Source of the DNA: Sipunculus nudus
Taxonomy: Eukaryota > Annelida > Sipuncula > Golfingiida > Sipunculidae
DNA: 64,000 nucleotides
Assembly: GCA_026874595.1 (NCBI GenBank)
Contig: CM049309.1
Span: 73,704,426 to 73,768,425, forward strand
Direction of reading: 5' to 3'
In this document: in pieces, positions 1 through 12,710 of the stretch
How positions within the stretch are numbered: position 1 is the first letter of the stretch
How the letters are laid out: every line of letters starts with the position of its first letter
Program-made: the position numbers and the translations under genes
The notes under the pieces: model-generated
Database searches by the model: none
Told to the model about the DNA's origin: nothing
Seen by the model: only the letters and a program-made list of their open reading frames with translations

Positions 1-186
1 GTCCATTAGCTCTTGAAAATCAAAGCAACTGGCATAAAATTACTTTGGCATACCTGAGGTTTGGCTCAATAAAGAGGCTAGGACTTGGTTATAAGCAAAC
101 CTAATTTTTAAGAACCTACTAATTTAAATTACAACTGTCAGTGTAAACAAGTTCAGTTCAACATAATTCTCATTGTTACATTTGTT

Positions 187-1037
187 AGCTCAGCTGACTA
201 TAAGTCATCTGAGCTATAGTCGTGGTCCGTCGTCCGTCCGTCCGTCCGTAGATGTGGCACATTTTGAAACCGTAAGACCTAGGAATCCAAAATTCACCAT
301 AATGTTAGATGTCCCCAAGATCTCCTACCAAGCCGAAAACTGGGTCTTTGCGACTTCGTTCCTTTGAGAAATTAAGGAAAAACCTCAATTTTTTATTAAA
401 TCCTATTTTCACACTTCAGGACTGCCTCATATCAAAACCACTCATCTGTTTTTCCTCATATTTACCATAAATATTCCTCTATATAGTTCCTATGTACATG
501 CCAGAAATTAAGTCTGTAAAGTATAAATTCTTTAAGTTGTGGGCCCAAACATATTGGACTTTGTAAAAAATCAGGAAAAATAATAACTCACTTAACATGA
601 AAAATTTTGAAACTAGTGTCTACTTTTTCAAGTATATAACTATGTTTAATTAAGATTCAATTGTTTACCCAAAATTAGATCTGAATTTTGTAAATTTTTT
701 AAGTTATTAGCATAAAAAAAAATCAGTACCTTAAATTTTGCCCAACTTTGACCATGGCACGTTTTTTTCCTGTAAGCACCAATGATTTAATTTTCACAGC
801 ATGTTAACATAAATATTTAGTTTGTCTAAATCTGAAATTTGGAAATAAAAGCTTGAAAATTAAGATAGTTATTGATTTTTTTTCTGTAGTCACTTGCTTT
901 GATTACAGATGCAGGGTCCCACTCCAGGTCACTGGAAGTCAGCTATGCCAGGGTTTCTGATTTGTTACAGTCACTGGGGGAGATCCCCTGCTGTGCTGTT
1001 ACAGGTGTACAGTTATTCTCATATCACCACCCCAATC

Positions 1038-1071
<34 letters not shown>

Positions 1072-2050
1072 CAAACCCAACCCACCAAGTGTTATGCAGT
1101 AATTGTTATTGTTTTCACTGTATCTCCTTAATTGTAATGCTGTTTCCACTCCGATATGCAAAAACTTTCCTTGAAAAAATAATTCAATGGTGTAATCCAG
1201 AAGATGCAATGTTGTGTAATGTAGCATTTTTAAAGAAATCAATTTTCTTTTAAATGATTTTAACAAATATAAAGGAACCCATCAGTATGCTTAAATTATT
1301 ATAAAATATGAAGTACATTATGGATAAATAAAGACACAATTAAAAATTGTGAAATCTAAATCAAGTATTATTTTTAGATATTTATTGTTTTGCAGATTTA
1401 AAAGATATATTTTTGTGGTAAAAAATAAATAAACATTTGTATGCATGATGTGGTGTTATCTGACAAGATTGAGATTTATGATGATGCAATTGAGAATTAT
1501 GAATCAACTTTTATATTCAGATATATATGTTAAATTGGAAATGTATAGAAATATAAACTTAAATTAGAAAATAATTGATGTGATAAAAAAATTAGGATTT
1601 AATACAAACATTTCTTCATTATTTTCCTGCCTCAGCAGAATTTGAGATCAGGCTTTGTTTGCCCTGTTTTATGTTGTTAATTAGCTATATTTCAACTGTA
1701 TACATTTCATAAATAAAATACATATATATTCAATAATATATATTATACAAAAAAATAGATTCAATTGAACAAATGTGTAAACTACTGAAATGTCAACAGT
1801 TAATTGAAAAACCAACTAATGATCATGGTAATAGTACAGGTCATTTGTTCACAAACTGCTCACATGCTTTAGTTTCAACATTAGGAAACACATGGTCAGG
1901 TCACAAAATATTTTTTGCAACAATTTCTTGCTCATCAATACAAACCAATCATATAAACCAACCATGGCCTTTATTACCTCTTCCTCTTACACTTTATCTC
2001 CATTAGATATTATTTTAGATTTTCACCTTCAAGGTTAACGTCAGCTGAGC
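187..2050. mobile_element. Element with 11 bp terminal inverted repeats and TCCG microsatellite
   Basis: The left end reads AGCTCAGCTGAC and then forms a near-palindrome with AGTCATCTGAGCT, followed by (TCCG)n. The right end, at 2040-2050, is GTCAGCTGAGC, the exact inverse of 188-198, followed by a GTGACCCATAGGTCCCTTG tail. The same ends bound a larger element at 19899-23907. No coding capacity is seen inside, so it would be non-autonomous. Boundaries come from the inverted repeats only; I found no clear target-site duplication. Confidence 0.55.
1039..1070. repeat. 32-base poly-C tract
   Basis: An uninterrupted C homopolymer inside the 187-2050 element. Tracts this long are mutable and prone to length error in assembly. 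The G-rich complement could form a quadruplex. Confidence 0.95.
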
Positions 2051-3295
2051 ACAGTGACCCATAGGTCCCTTGTTGTATAATCTATATAAATGCAGATACA
2101 TAAACAGATACATAAGTCTTACTGAAGCTTTTATGACTTCAAAACTGGACGTCTGTATGGCTTATAATGTTATATATTATTATTATATGTTTTATCAGAT
2201 AAGATGATGAATGGTTCAGTGCTTTGATAGACGATATAATCATATATGGTGCTAAATGAAAAATCCAACCTATCTTATTAACTATAGTAATATGTGGGGT
2301 TGGGAGGATAACAGATATCCTGGATTATCATGATGTCATAATATCATCATTAGTACACTGCCACGAAACCTGTAAATTTTCCAGTGATGATCAGAAACAC
2401 AATATACTTCATCCATGATTAAGGTCAGAAAAGGGGTGTGTTTACACAGGGGTATTGGTTTTCCTTCAAATCTGTGGCTCTAAATGAGGGTATGGATCTA
2501 TACTTTAGCAGATTAACTTTGGTGAAAGACGGTATTTAATTGTGTATGTGTCCAGCATGAGAGGTCACAGTATATTGTGGCATCATTGCTTTATCCATAT
2601 CTTTAGCCATGCACCCTTTAAAAACTAGGGAGCTGCACTTAATTCATGATATGACATACATGTAGCCTTATTTATTCAATAGTGAAATGTGTGAAGGTTG
2701 TAAGCTGATAATACGAAGCTGATTGTGGGTTGTCATAAGGACTGGCAAGGACATTCTTGTGTAAAGTAATATCCTGGAAGTTTATGCTAAAAATAGTACA
2801 TAACTGAAAATGTATAATATATTTTAAAATATTTTAATTAAAATAATGCACTGGATTTGTTTTTGATTACTATATTATTTACACGTATGTTGTGTACAAA
2901 TATTGTGATGCACAACTGAATAGGATATAAAAATAAATAAATATGGTTATCAGTACAATGGGATAAACAGAATTCTCAGATATACAGATATATTTTTCAG
3001 GATGACATACCCATTGTGTTTTATAGTACCAGGCATTAAGCTGGTTATAAACTTTGATACAGTTGACCAGAATATATTTACAATCATTATCATATTTTGT
3101 ACTAGAGAACACAAGCACAAGCACATTGCAAAAAGCAGTGAATAACTTTGGGGTGTTTCATCAACAAAGAGGAAATGTTTTGGGGTCCAGAATCAGGTCT
3201 AGAATCAGCACTTACTGGGGAAGTTTGAGTAAAAATATGAACAGTCATGATCAGATAACTGCATAAGAATGGTGCACCCCTGATATATATGTAAA

Positions 3296-3660
3296 ACAGT
3301 AATGCTGCAGAGGACTCAGGCTAACAGTAAATGACATTTAGCTTGTTACTGATGCATTAATTATGAAATTCAGTTCGTATATGGAATGTTGATCTTGATA
3401 TATCAACAGCCATTATTACATTAGTTTGTACAGTATATCTCTCATAGATAAAAATTAATCCTGCTGGGACCAGAAGAAGCTGATGTTCAGCTTGTTACCA
3501 TCACATTATTAAAATCAGCCTAGATATAGGGATTGTTGACCTCAATATATCAACAGTCATTTTCACATTATTATATTATAAAGAAAGTACATATATATGT
3601 TCTACATTGAAAATTATGCTGTAGAGGCCAATTATAAAAGTTTTTTGCTTGTTACCTGGA
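3296..3660. repeat. Diverged tandem repeat, about 150 bp period, three units
   Basis: GCTTGTTAC recurs at 3341, 3490 and 3647. ATATATCAACAG, followed by a CATT-containing block, recurs at about 3398 and 3546. The units are diverged but collinear. Confidence 0.6.
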
Positions 3661-3689
3661 AATGAAAAGTAGCTGGGCCCTCCTATCAA

Positions 3690-3935
3690 GATGTATATGT
3701 CGAGGGAGGAATGAGAATCTGGGAAGATCCAGAATCTTCTTGGGAAGAATGGCAATCAAGAGATGGCATGAAATGATTCCAGTTCTTCCTGGGAAAAATG
3801 AGAATTCTCATTCTTCCTGGGATAAATGAGAATTTCAGTCTCTTCTGGGAAAATTGAGAATTTCCATTCCCGGGAGAGACTGGAATTATAAAATTCAAAC
3901 CTGGGAAAAAAAGGAATTCACTATGGGGAAGAATA
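3690..3935. repeat. TTCCTGGGAA / GAGAATTCTCAT minisatellite, first cluster
   Basis: Short units built from TTCCTGGGA and ATGAGAATT recur many times, with the palindromes GAGAATTCTC and TCCCGGGA embedded. A second cluster of the same words lies at 4395-4565, so the two form a split array. Confidence 0.6.
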
Positions 3936-4394
3936 GGAATCATACATGGCAACTTTTTACAATTTTTTTCATTTTTCATGTTAATCTTATTTTTTAAAGA
4001 ACTTTTTATTATCTTTCTGATACATTAATTCAGCACTGTTCAAGTGGTTAAAAATTTATATTCACTCATACAAAATAGAATTGTGTGAATAAAATATAAA
4101 GCTTACAAGGTACATGTGAAAACTATTCTCAACTGGATGTCTTTATATACCCATTGTTACATGGGTTCTTAGATCTAAAATGTAAATATCTGGCGTGATT
4201 GTTTTCCACTTAAATGTGATGGTTTTAGTATCACTATGTGTTAACAAAAGTGTGTTAACTAATTTTTTCATGACAAAACAAAACATATGAATCTCTTTTT
4301 ATAATGGTCAACTGATTACATTAAAATCTGGCTATAATAGTAAATTCTGCAAAATGAACCTGCCTCACCTATAAAAAGGCTTAATAGCTGCCCA

Positions 4395-4565
4395 TCCTTC
4401 CTGGGAAAAACCAGAATTGTCAATTTTGTTCCAGGATAAATTTACAAGCAAGAGATAGTATGATATGATTCCTGTTCCTCCCAGAAAAAATCAGAATTCT
4501 CATTTTCCCTTGGGAAGAATGAGAATTCCCTTTCTGCCCAGGAAGATTCTGGATCTTCCCTGATT
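4395..4565. repeat. TTCCTGGGAA / GAGAATTC minisatellite, second cluster
   Basis: Same word set as 3690-3935, including TTCCTGGGAAAAACCAGAAT and GAAGAATGAGAATTCCC. About 460 bp of unrelated AT-rich sequence separates the clusters. Confidence 0.55.
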
Positions 4566-4639
4566 CACATTCTTCCATTGACATATACAAACAAAGAAGC
4601 CTCAAAATCATGGCCACCAACAGGACCTTGATAAAGTGG

Positions 4640-4880
4640 TAGCGTTTTTGAGGTGGTCATCTAAGCAAGGTCTGATATACAGAGCAAAAGAGTATTGGGA
4701 CCATAAAAAAGTGGTAACTGTTTTGAAGTGGTCGCTAAAACTGAGGTGGTCTTTTGGCGGGCTTTTATTGTGAATGGTTTGGATTGGGGGGGGGGCATTT
4801 AGCAGAGGTCTATGCTGCAGTACATTAACGCTGCCGAGAACTGCCGGTAAAATATGTGGAGCCTTGCTTATCTGTTTGTC
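4640..4880. repeat. Dispersed repeat, copy 1 (GTGGTC-rich)
   Basis: Contains TATTGGGACCATAAAAAAGT, then TTTTGAAGTGGTCGCTA and GAGGTGGTC. A diverged copy with the same order lies at 52265-52345 in the PHACTR intron. A run of ten G (with flanking purines) follows near 4787. Confidence 0.5.
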
Positions 4881-6596
4881 AACATGAATACACAATAGTT
4901 AAGGTACTGTACGAAAATGTGGTGGGATGAATAAACATTGTACCACTAATTAGGTATGAGATGAGTTGTCAATCACTGACCATAACAATTATTCCACTTA
5001 GCCTAACATGATCTCACATTATTGCTTAAAACTGAAAGTCATTAAATAATCAAAAATTTAAAGCAGATGCATGGCTAACCAAATAGCAGATGGAGTTACT
5101 ATCAGTTTGAATATTAAGCACTGGCTAAGGTGTTTGAACTACTCCCAGGGTCCTTCTCCCTCTGTTCTGTTTAACCTGTATGTACACCCAGTGCTGAGTA
5201 TTTTGATAGAACTGGGTAACTTAATGAAGCCCTATCATATGCCTTCTATAACAGTATTAGAAATATCAATCATTTTGGAATGTTCTTTAAATAATTGCCC
5301 ACGTTTGACTGTGAACAGAATTATTATTAATATAGGCTGGTGCCAGAATGATTCATGAAGTCTGTGCCAGGCCTGATGTAGACCTTGGTCCCTCATTAGT
5401 TGACAACATTAACCAAAGCTGGAGCCAATGATTTATCAGTCCGGCCAGGGCTTATCATTAATGGTAAACTGCTTGCCTGGGGCAAGTAGAGGGCCAGAAG
5501 ATGGTCATCCTGCAACAAAAATTGGGTCCTTCGCAAGCCATTAACATCAAAGCCTGAATCTTTACCAAATTCTCGTTAGCCATTTTCAATCTGGGAGAAA
5601 AGAAATCATATCTGTCATACCTCTTTATCTTAAGTTTCTGTAAATTTATCTGTAAATTTAATAAAGAAAAATATAATTTAAAATACTTTCGTTTGAACAT
5701 ATTTATGGTTTTGTATACAATGAAGCATTCAGCATCACGCTTTCTGTTTGTGCCTGCAATCATTGATTTTTTTAGGGCAAGTAAAATATTAATGTAGAAC
5801 AAGTTAAAGGTAGATGTTGTTACTCAACCGGGCAAGTACAATAGAAAGTTGTTTATCTGAAAAGCTTTGAGAAAGAGGATGTTTGTTTGGATAAACAATT
5901 GTTCGGATAAAAGATTTTTCGCAATTAACTATGACTACACCAGACTTTACGAGAGATTGACACGTGAATTAATGAAGTAAGTCCAGAACGAACATTGGAA
6001 TCAGCATTTTTGTTAAGTTTCCCATGAATTTGATCAGTTTATCATGTGAATTACATTGAAATTACAGCTGATAGGCCCTGGAAAATCAGAATTTTTACCA
6101 ATGTTGAATATTTATTTTTTCATTTTTTGGATTTCACATAAACAGTCAAACTTTCAGTTCTCAGTTTTCAATTTCAGATGAATAATTTTTCAGATAAACA
6201 GTGCTTGGATAAACTATGCTCTGCTGTACTGTCAGAAGTTAAATGTCAAGCCCTGCCAGCAGAACAAAGGTTAATCAGCTGGGGCCACCAGTAAGACCTT
6301 ACCTGATGAGGCCGCTTTATGTAATCACCTGGTACAAGGCCATATGGCACTACTCCCTGCAATATATAGTCAATACAACTGGATATTTTTAGCTCCCAAA
6401 GGCTGTATAAACAGCTTTCTGAATGATGCACTGTGGAACGGGGTGGGGCGTAGCAAAAGGGAGGCTTGTATCAGTGGAGTTGCCTGTTCATTGTACACAG
6501 GTGTTTTATCAAAAGATTACTAGCATCTGTAAGTTAATTATTACCTTGCCAGTTTTATAATGTTTGTCAGATTGATTGCATTTAAAGTTTTTTATT

Positions 6597-6606
6597 CCAT
6601 ATATGG
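6597..6606. promoter_or_regulatory. CArG-box match (CCATATATGG)
   Basis: Perfect, self-complementary CC(A/T)6GG site, the SRF-binding consensus. A second copy of the same ten bases lies at 34547-34556. Generic CArG matches are expected a few times by chance in 64 kb of AT-rich DNA, so function is only a hypothesis. Confidence 0.2.
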
Positions 6607-9164
6607 GGATGGGGTTGAGATTTGATGTTTGAGTATTTAAAATTTGAAAGGAGAAAACATGGGTATCAAATGATAACTTGCATTTTATACCCCCTTCCCA
6701 CCACCACCACCCTTGTTATTTTTCACACCTGTGTTTTGAATGATTGTTATATGATTCAGGATTATTTTTCATAACATGGGGAGGGGGAGCTTGCTTCAAA
6801 AGGGTATTTTGTATTTCTTATTTAATACCAGGTAAACCTGTTTCTGTATTAATTTCAGGTTTATTTGCACTTGTATTACAGCAATTTCGGTTGTTTAAAA
6901 ATATATGTACTCTATACTTGCAAGTATTTCCTTGTTTGCCATACTACACTCCAGCTGGTTACATAATTTGTATGGTTATCATATTTTAGCAGCCACAGCC
7001 ATACACATCTATAAATTACATGAATTCATTTGCTTTCAATGCCTCTGGTGACTGTTTAAACAATAACAACATGACAGGTTTTGTTTGTATTCACACAACC
7101 TCACACACATCTTATGATTCAGTGAATTATGAATATTATTAATTTTATTCAGTAACAAATTAAAAACTTGTTGCTCATTAGCAGGACCTAAAAACAAATA
7201 TTCTTATGATTAACACCTCGGTTTATTTTACAAACAGATGACAGTATCTTTTCCAATAATTTTATATAAGAACTATTTATAAGAAGATTCACTCTTATAA
7301 CTTACAACTTCTGGGTTATTCCTTGTTCATGCATTTGAAAACCTTAAACCCAGAAGACTTATTCATAACATTGTGCAGTTCTTATCATATGGATTGCTTC
7401 AATCTCATTCAGTGGCCAGCTCCGCCATCAGGCCATAGAATTGTAAGGAAAACTGGTGCAAGGAAGGGGGGTATTCAAGATACTTGGTCCTTTTCAGTTC
7501 ATTTTGTCTGAATACAAAACTTTCCTGTAAAAACCACCCTGTCCTCTAGGCTCAGTGTCTCTTTTTCACCTTTTTGACATAATATTTGAGGTCTGTATAT
7601 TGTCAAATAGAATCCAAGTGCATCTACTTTGTTTACTGTGATAAGTCTGTGCGGCTGAAAGTATGACATTGTGTACTTGTGAAAACTTCTAGAAAGGAAG
7701 ATGTGCATGTAATGAATCACCAATAAGTTATATTTTGACCATTGATTGCCATCTTATTTTAAGATAGTAGTGCAGGACTCTGCTTATGTTTTCTTTTGCA
7801 CCACTGATAGCCCGAGTGCAGGTTTATTTCTACTGTGTACAGGTGTAAGGAAATGGTTTCAGAACCAGATATTAAAAGATACTTCATATTTCCAGGAGAG
7901 AAACTGTATTTCATGTGTACCTAATATACCCTATTAAAGAATGGACTCCTTTTATGTATATAGACATCCAGGCTCTCTTGGGTGATACTCTGTAGTCTAG
8001 TATGATCTTACTTGGGGGGTGGGTGGGGGGGGGGGGGCGCTGAGCTTTAATCATACTGGTGGTACATAGGTGAAGTGATGGACGTGTTCTTTTGTAGTAG
8101 TGTAATATACTGATTGAAAGATGGGTGTGGCCAGGTTGAATCTCCTCTTTATACCTCTCACCACACCATTGTACAAAATCAGATTTGTCACTGAGCATGT
8201 ATACAACTCAGTGACAACAACATCAATGTGGAAATTTGCTTACCATTGGTGGTAATTATAGTGGCAGCTCATGGGTGGGGCATAGCCCAGTGGTATTGGA
8301 ACTGGACTTTGAAACATGAGCATTTTCAGAACCTGTAAGAAATTAGATATGCATAGCTATAAAGCATAACATTATGATAAAAATGATATAATATACCACA
8401 GTGATTGATCAGATGTTATTTTGAAACACCTTATTATGATATGTGTAGTATTATCCTCACCTATTTATATTCAGTTTATATATTCTCCCACTTTTATCAA
8501 TACCATCAAATAATCATCTGTTTAAAAATCTGTTTATTATCCATGTATATTAGCCAATGGCTGCTCTATTATCCTGTAAAATTAAATACACAGGAAACTC
8601 TCAATATGGACACCTTTATATTACAGACATTTCTCTGTTGTGGTCACTTTAGATGGTCCAGGGAAGGATAGGCTCAGTTTACTAACATCTTTAGTACAGA
8701 CACTTTCCTGTTACAGACAGAACAACAGGTCTTGCCAGGGTTTTTAAATAAATAGGGAGGTTCTTCTGTATATGTAATATTATTGTAAAATAGTTTTCTT
8801 CATGATAATTCAAACAGACAGTGCCCTAAAGTGTCCTCTTCAGGGCATGTAACCAACCTGAAATAAACTGGCAAATTTCACAGTTACACCAGGTGGTTAT
8901 ATAAAGGTTTACATTGAGTGATATCTTACTGTATGATGTCATCACAGACTTGCTCAGGATGAAGGTGGATTACAGTAGATTTATTACTGATGCTACAGAG
9001 TAAATGTACACAATTGAATGATAAATCTCACACGGTGGGTAATAAAAGCCTCTGCCACTAACAAAACCTCTGAGGATTACTTGGAAAGGCTTTCAAATCT
9101 GTATCTTTTGTGTGATTATGTTTATACATTGTTCATTAACACTAATGACCAGCAGTCTGTAGTC

Positions 9165-9232
9165 ACACACGTATATTTTAAAATGTACCTTATTTATTAC
9201 ACACATATATTTTAAAATGTACCTTATTTATT
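9165..9232. repeat. Near-perfect 34 bp tandem duplication
   Basis: Units at 9165-9198 and 9199-9232 differ by one base (ACACACG versus ACACACA at the start). Both contain TATATTTTAAAATGTACC. Confidence 0.9.
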
Positions 9233-12200
9233 TATAGAAAAAAATGCAAATACATTGTTGTAATTCAAGATTATGTAAAATAAAAAAAAATTTTAAAAAT
9301 CAGTGTGTAAGAAAAGCCACATTCAAGTGTTTAAAAATATGAATTATAAGTCATTGTAAATTGCAACTCTAAGGTTAATAGCTATCAGTCATCAGTTATT
9401 ATTAATTTAATTTGTACACATAAATAGATGATTTAAATAAAACTTAATAGGTCTTCCATTAATGTGTACAAATTTGATTAATTTTAATTGATGACTAGTA
9501 AATTATGAGATGTAACGATATGTGTATCAAGGGCCATTGATATTTGGATGGGAATTATCCCAGTGTTATAACCATTGATTGGGTTAAGCTTAATACCTGG
9601 ATTTCAAACCTTGCCAGTTCTGCCTTGCAAAAGTGCATAATAAAAATTAATCTTTTCACAGATTAACTGTTCTATTATAATAAAATACCTTGATTTCCTT
9701 TAATTATTTTGACTTAGTACATAGTTAATTTAAAATACAAATGGTTATATAACAGATCACTTTTAACATCATTTAATTGTCATATTAAAAAAATTATGGT
9801 AAATTACAGTATCATGTAATTGTAATAACCTATGTAATTTTGTATTAATTATACAAACTTAATTACCAGATAATGCATCTGTACCACATAATAACACAGA
9901 TAATATGAAACCAGGTGAAAATAGATCTGAGATGTTGAGGGAAGTTTGCTATTCTAGGAATGACCAATATCAGAACTTTTGCGCTCATGCAATATTTATG
10001 GCATTTCATTGTTTTGTGGACATATTAGACATAATGACAGCCATCTAAACAAAACTGCAAAAGAGTAGTAATTACCATGCTGTGCATTCATGGCTTGAGT
10101 TTGTGTAACCACATGGTGGATTCATGGATAGATCATATTTTGTTCACAATAAATTTTTTTTCAATCCTAGGGGCTCATTGTTTTATTTTTTATCAATGAA
10201 GATAAAATACTGGTCCAGCTGCAAGAAAAACATGCTATTTGTGGTAGTTTGCTGCCCTATTTTTAGAATTGATTTATATTTGTCAAGGTCCAGTAATGTT
10301 TATGTCATGTTATAATATCAGGGGATCATTCAGTGCTCACATATTTAACTACAAATTTCTTGTTCATTATGCACCTTCTGCACTCTGTTAAGGGCCATTA
10401 GATGACTTAAGTTAATGTTCATTTAGCAAGTGTGTTTACATTCTCTGATGTGAGAATCTGATCTTGCTGACAGGTTTGAGAAACTCAGTGGTAAAAATGC
10501 TGTTTGAAGTAAAGAGGTCAGCTTTAAAAAAATGTCAGCTTGTGACATATTTTGAAATGTTCCAAAGAGGAAGCACAACCTGTATCTAGGGAGACTGCAC
10601 CTGATGAGCCCGGATCTGCCAGTCTGTGCCTCTGGTAGACATCATGTACTGTCTGTTGTGTGTCATCCTTCTTGTTGTGTGTCATCCTTGAAATGCTTTT
10701 CCATTAGTTATACAGTGCATGGCAGGAATATCTTCTGCTTTAAAAAAATGAGAATTGAGAATTCCAGCTGCATCTGTATAAAAGGAAACTCCCAACAGCA
10801 ATTAAAGTAATGTGAGATGACGGAAATGGACACACAGACAGATACAGTGGTGTTAAAAGCGATTCTGGTTAGGTATATATTTGATACACATGGGAGCATG
10901 TAACATTTGTTCTGGCCCATTACATGCATCCACTGCCTGCAAAATTCACCTTTGTTAGATGTGGCTGCCAGGGCCCTGTTGGCACTGAGAATATTCTGAC
11001 CCCCTAACCGTGGGTATTTCAAGTTTTAACAAGAAGAAAGTTGATGAAAACCAACATTACAGAGTATTCTTTGTTTTGTGAAAGTGTCCCGGTAACCACT
11101 AACCATATACAACAAAGACAGCTTCTGTATGCAGGGGGTAAATGGAATGAGCCCAAATGAATTTAACTTAAAACCACTCTGCAAGGAATGTAACATTTAT
11201 GTAATTTTTAGCCATCCGATAATGATGAGGATAAATATGTTGTAGTAAATGAACATTTTAATTGACAGATGTTTTGCCCACTAATTTTGTGTCAGTCTTG
11301 GGTGTTTCAGATACAGATATTTCCACTACAGGCTCAGGGAGGTCATATTTATACTGCATTATGCTGCATTTCTTTAATGATTTCTAACCATACCAGAATG
11401 CTTTCAACTCATGTATTACATGTGATTTAAAAGGCAAGAGAAAACAGAACAAGCTAATCCATGCATGACTGCAAAACCCATGGCCGAAAAATCCTAGATC
11501 AAAACATCCTAAGCTTGGATATCACTGGCAAAAACATCCAACATTCTACTGATTGGCCTGCATGTAAAAAGGACTGTGTCTTTGATCTCTGTTTTCATTC
11601 TTTATTAGAACAGTTCCCAATAACATACACAATGTCTGCCACAGCCATCAGTTTTATGTTAACTTGGCTGTTGGCTATAAATAGATTGGAACTTGTATTT
11701 GGCCAGGTGCTCAGATGATTAATTAAATCCTTTATAATTATGACCCTACTATTCAATAAACATTACATTGGATTTCATCAAAGCCACAGCTTTGTTGTTC
11801 TGAATAAAATATGACCATTTCCCGCAATGTAATCTAACTTGATTATAACTGTTATTATAGAGTATTGTTTCAAAGTATTGTTTAAAAAATTTAAGTAATA
11901 TGAATGAAAATATCTCTTGTGTAGGACCTTACTTGAGTACCCTGCTGGATATTAACAAGAAGCATTTTCTCAGTAAAGAAAAAAAAACATTTTAAGAAAT
12001 CCTGAAGGTCTTAATTCATGAAAAAATAATAACATTACAGGCTTTATATATTCAAAAGGTATTCAAAAATAAATTTGGCACAAAACCACGTGAACAAGAG
12101 TTGCTACAACATTTGTTGCATGACACGGATAGTAAAAAAAAAAAATGGTCATGCATCAAGAATAAATAGATTTTGAATTCTTCCCTCATGTTTTGATTCA

Positions 12201-12594
12201 GCTATATAAGTTTTAAACAGGACATATATATGCAGATGCATTTAGATGATAATCCATTGAGTCAATGGTTAAACAGGAGTTACATCACTGGATAATGAAA
12301 GTTGCACCACAGAAATGAGTATCTGGTTTAATTCTAACTACCTTGTTTTAAAACCTTATAAATATGTAAAATAATAGCCTGGAAATATCCAGAGTGAGGA
12401 ATGACTGGATGGGGAAGCTCCATAGTTGTGATGGAGAAGCTGAGGATGACTTATCTCGGTATCTTTTGTTTTATCATGATTAGCATGCGGATGTTTTGTC
12501 ATTAATTTAAATTGATTGCATGTGTAACATTATCACTGTAATATCAGTGTCTGGCCTTGTTAGCATGCAGCATTACTATAAAATAGCAGGAAGC

Positions 12595-12710
<116 letters not shown>

